Assembly: GCF_000966975.1 (NCBI RefSeq)
Contig: NZ_JZWV01001168.1
Coordinates: 1 to 6,191 of the forward strand
Origin: Streptomyces katrae
GTDB taxonomy: Bacteria; Actinomycetota; Actinomycetes; Streptomycetales; Streptomycetaceae
DNA length: 6,191 bases
Direction: 5' to 3'
In this document: piece by piece, positions 5,059 to 6,191 of the stretch
How positions within the stretch are numbered: position 1 is the stretch's first letter
How the letters are laid out: the number at the start of each line of letters is the position of its first letter
Notes under the pieces: model-generated
The model's input: the letters and a program-made list of their open reading frames with translations, nothing else
Databases searched by the model: none
What the model was told of the DNA's origin: nothing
Translations under genes and position numbers: made by a program

Positions 5059-5721
5059 ATGGCAGATTCACCGCACTTACCCGAATTCGATTCCGAGGGC
5101 GGAGTCGGCGACGAGTCCGCGAGCAGAGTGGAGGGCCGGGTCCGCTGGCGCAGGTTCGCGCTGCTGACCGTGCCCGCCGTGGCGGTGACCGCCGGACTGG
5201 GGATCGCCCTGGCGCAGGGCGCGCTCGCCGCCTCCTTCGCGGTGTCGGGCCAGCAGTTCAAGGTGTCGGCGCAGAGCCTGGAGGGCGAGGGCTTCGCCCA
5301 GTACGGCAGCGTCGACGTCAACGCCCGCCAGGAACTGATCCCGGTGGCCGTCACCGCCATCAAGGAGGCCAAGCTCCACAGCCTCTGCCAGTCGGTGGTC
5401 ACCTCCCTCCCGGTCATCGGGGACATCTCCCTCAATCTGACCGCCGGCAAGAAGGCCCCCGTGGAGGCCTCCAACCTGTTCGTGGACGCCACGCAGCTCG
5501 CCGGCGACGCCGAGTTCACGAACATCGAGATCGGGCGCGACGCCTCCACCCTGGACAAGGGCCCGGCCGAGGCCCAGGGCATGCAGGACCTCTTCGCCCA
5601 GCAGGCCGACAAGGTCACCATCAGCAGCCTCCGGCAGACGGCGTGGGCGACCAACGCCGGCACCTTCAAGCTCTCCGGGCTGAGCATGGACATCAGCAAG
5701 GGCAAGAAGGAATGCTTCTGA
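5059..5721 (+). CDS. DUF6230 family protein (secreted or membrane-anchored; relatives labelled cholesterol esterase)
   Basis: A 220-residue envelope protein recognised by its pattern as DUF6230. An acidic N-terminal tail (1-28) is followed by RVRWRRFALL (27-36), a hydrophobic segment (about 34-57) and an AlaXAla-type site (ALAAS, 55-59), so it may be a cleaved signal or an N-terminal anchor. The family hallmark FAVSGQQFKVSAQSLEGEGF (60-79) opens an exported, beta-rich-looking domain that ends KGKKECF. Two cysteines, C110 and C219, could form a disulfide. Some Streptomyces relatives are named cholesterol esterase; no GxSxG lipase motif is visible here, so that label is not adopted. The ATG has AAGGGA about 7 nt upstream and lies about 40 nt after a good promoter. 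The stop overlaps the start of the DUF6114-type gene by 10 nt, showing tight coupling. Function is unknown; the pairing with a membrane protein suggests a cell-envelope role. Confidence 0.85.
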   Translation: MADSPHLPEFDSEGGVGDESASRVEGRVRWRRFALLTVPAVAVTAGLGIALAQGALAASFAVSGQQFKVSAQSLEGEGFAQYGSVDVNARQELIPVAVTAIKEAKLHSLCQSVVTSLPVIGDISLNLTAGKKAPVEASNLFVDATQLAGDAEFTNIEIGRDASTLDKGPAEAQGMQDLFAQQADKVTISSLRQTAWATNAGTFKLSGLSMDISKGKKECF

Positions 5722-6149
5722 GCCGCTGGCGGCGGTGGCGGCGCGGCAGGCCCTTCTGGGGCGGGCTCTTCGCCGTCCTGGCCGGGGCGTGGATCTGCGT
5801 ACTTCCGCTGGCACCACTGAAGATCATGCTCCAGCAGGGCATCGCCGGGATCCCGTCCGTCCTGATGGGCATCATCATGATCGTCCTCGGTCTCACCGCC
5901 TGGCTCTCACCCCGCCAGCGCGCCCTCGCCGGGGTGCTCACCACCCTGATCGCCACCGCCGCACTGGTCCTGTCGAATCTCGGCGGCTTCCTGATCGGCA
6001 CCCTGCTCGGCATCCTCGGCGGCGGGCTGATGTTCGCCTGGCAGCCGTACGCCGCCCCGCGCGCCGGGGGCTCCGCCGCCCCCGCCCGGCCCTCCCCCGC
6101 CGGGACCTCCCCCGCTCCGCACCCCGATCCCCAAGGAGCTCAGCCATGA
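5712..6149 (+). CDS. DUF6114 family integral membrane protein
   Basis: A 145-residue membrane protein recognised as DUF6114, the usual partner of DUF6230. After a basic N terminus (MLLSRWRRWRRGRPFWGGLF, 1-20) there are about four hydrophobic helices: roughly 16-35, 44-64, 70-88 and 90-109. Family-like features are GRPFWGGLFAVLAG (12-25), IMIVLGLTAWL (55-65) and NLGGFLIGTLLGILGGGLMF (89-108). The basic start suggests the N terminus faces the cytoplasm, and with four helices the Pro/Ala-rich tail (113-145) would too. The ATG (5712-5714) lies inside the upstream gene; GAAGG ends only 1 nt before it, an unusually short spacing, so translation probably relies on coupling. The frame is also open upstream across the DUF6230-type gene, but that part is a shadow. 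The stop overlaps the next start as ATGA. Function is unknown. Confidence 0.83.
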   Translation: MLLSRWRRWRRGRPFWGGLFAVLAGAWICVLPLAPLKIMLQQGIAGIPSVLMGIIMIVLGLTAWLSPRQRALAGVLTTLIATAALVLSNLGGFLIGTLLGILGGGLMFAWQPYAAPRAGGSAAPARPSPAGTSPAPHPDPQGAQP

Positions 6150-6191
6150 GCCGTACGCGCACCGCGCTCGCCCTCGGCATGGCGGCGGCCG
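6146..6191 (+). CDS. Start of a third operon gene with signal-peptide-like N terminus (cut by right edge)
   Basis: An ATG at 6146-6148 overlaps the TGA of the DUF6114-type gene (ATGA). AAGGAG (6133-6138) lies at an ideal 7-nt spacing, so this is very probably a real start. Only MSRTRTALALGMAAA can be read: two arginines followed by an Ala/Leu-rich stretch, as in an exported protein's signal peptide. The family cannot be determined. Its coupling makes it part of the DUF6230/DUF6114 operon. Confidence 0.7.
   Translation, partial: MSRTRTALALGMAAA

Noticed and set aside
4983..5711. An upstream extension of the DUF6114 frame across the DUF6230 gene
   Set aside because: It is the off-frame shadow of a well-supported gene. 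The DUF6114-like sequence begins only at about 5712.

Overview
The base composition (high GC, strong G/C bias at third codon positions), leaderless-looking starts and gene families point to an actinomycete, most likely Streptomyces or a close relative. This is inferred from the sequence alone; no database search was possible.

Layout. (1) 1-956, minus strand: a two-gene unit. A small SseB-family protein comes first and is coupled by a 1-nt stop/start overlap to a protein that runs off the left edge. The second protein resembles the N-terminal region of the large WXG100-like, type VII-associated polymorphic toxin proteins common in Streptomyces. (2) 957-1846: about 890 bp with no convincing intact gene. 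Its first part is unusually rich in nested inverted repeats, including a perfect three-way-junction fold of 55 nt that ends on the ribosome binding site of the SseB-family gene. Its second part has lower GC and appears to hold a decayed, frameshifted coding fragment. (3) 1847-2812, minus strand: a pirin-family protein. (4) 2915-4117, plus strand, divergent from pirin: an RlmG/RsmC-type rRNA guanine-N2 methyltransferase. (5) 4193-4951, plus strand: a MerR-family regulator whose leaderless promoter is overlapped by a 26-bp dyad, so autoregulation is likely. (6) 5059-6191, plus strand: an operon with its own promoter (TTGCCA-17-TACATT, overlapped by a second and different dyad). It encodes a DUF6230-type secreted or anchored protein, a DUF6114-type four-helix membrane protein, and the start of a third gene with a signal-peptide-like N terminus that is cut by the right edge.

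How the genes may work together. The left unit is probably part of a contact-dependent or type VII secretion toxin locus. Pirin and the methyltransferase look like unrelated housekeeping or accessory genes sharing a divergent 102-bp promoter region. The right-hand genes, tightly overlapped (10-nt and ATGA overlaps), look like an envelope module of unknown function that the adjacent MerR protein may or may not control. The best candidates for undescribed biology are the structured element at 966-1020 and the MerR/DUF6230/DUF6114/secreted-protein cassette.
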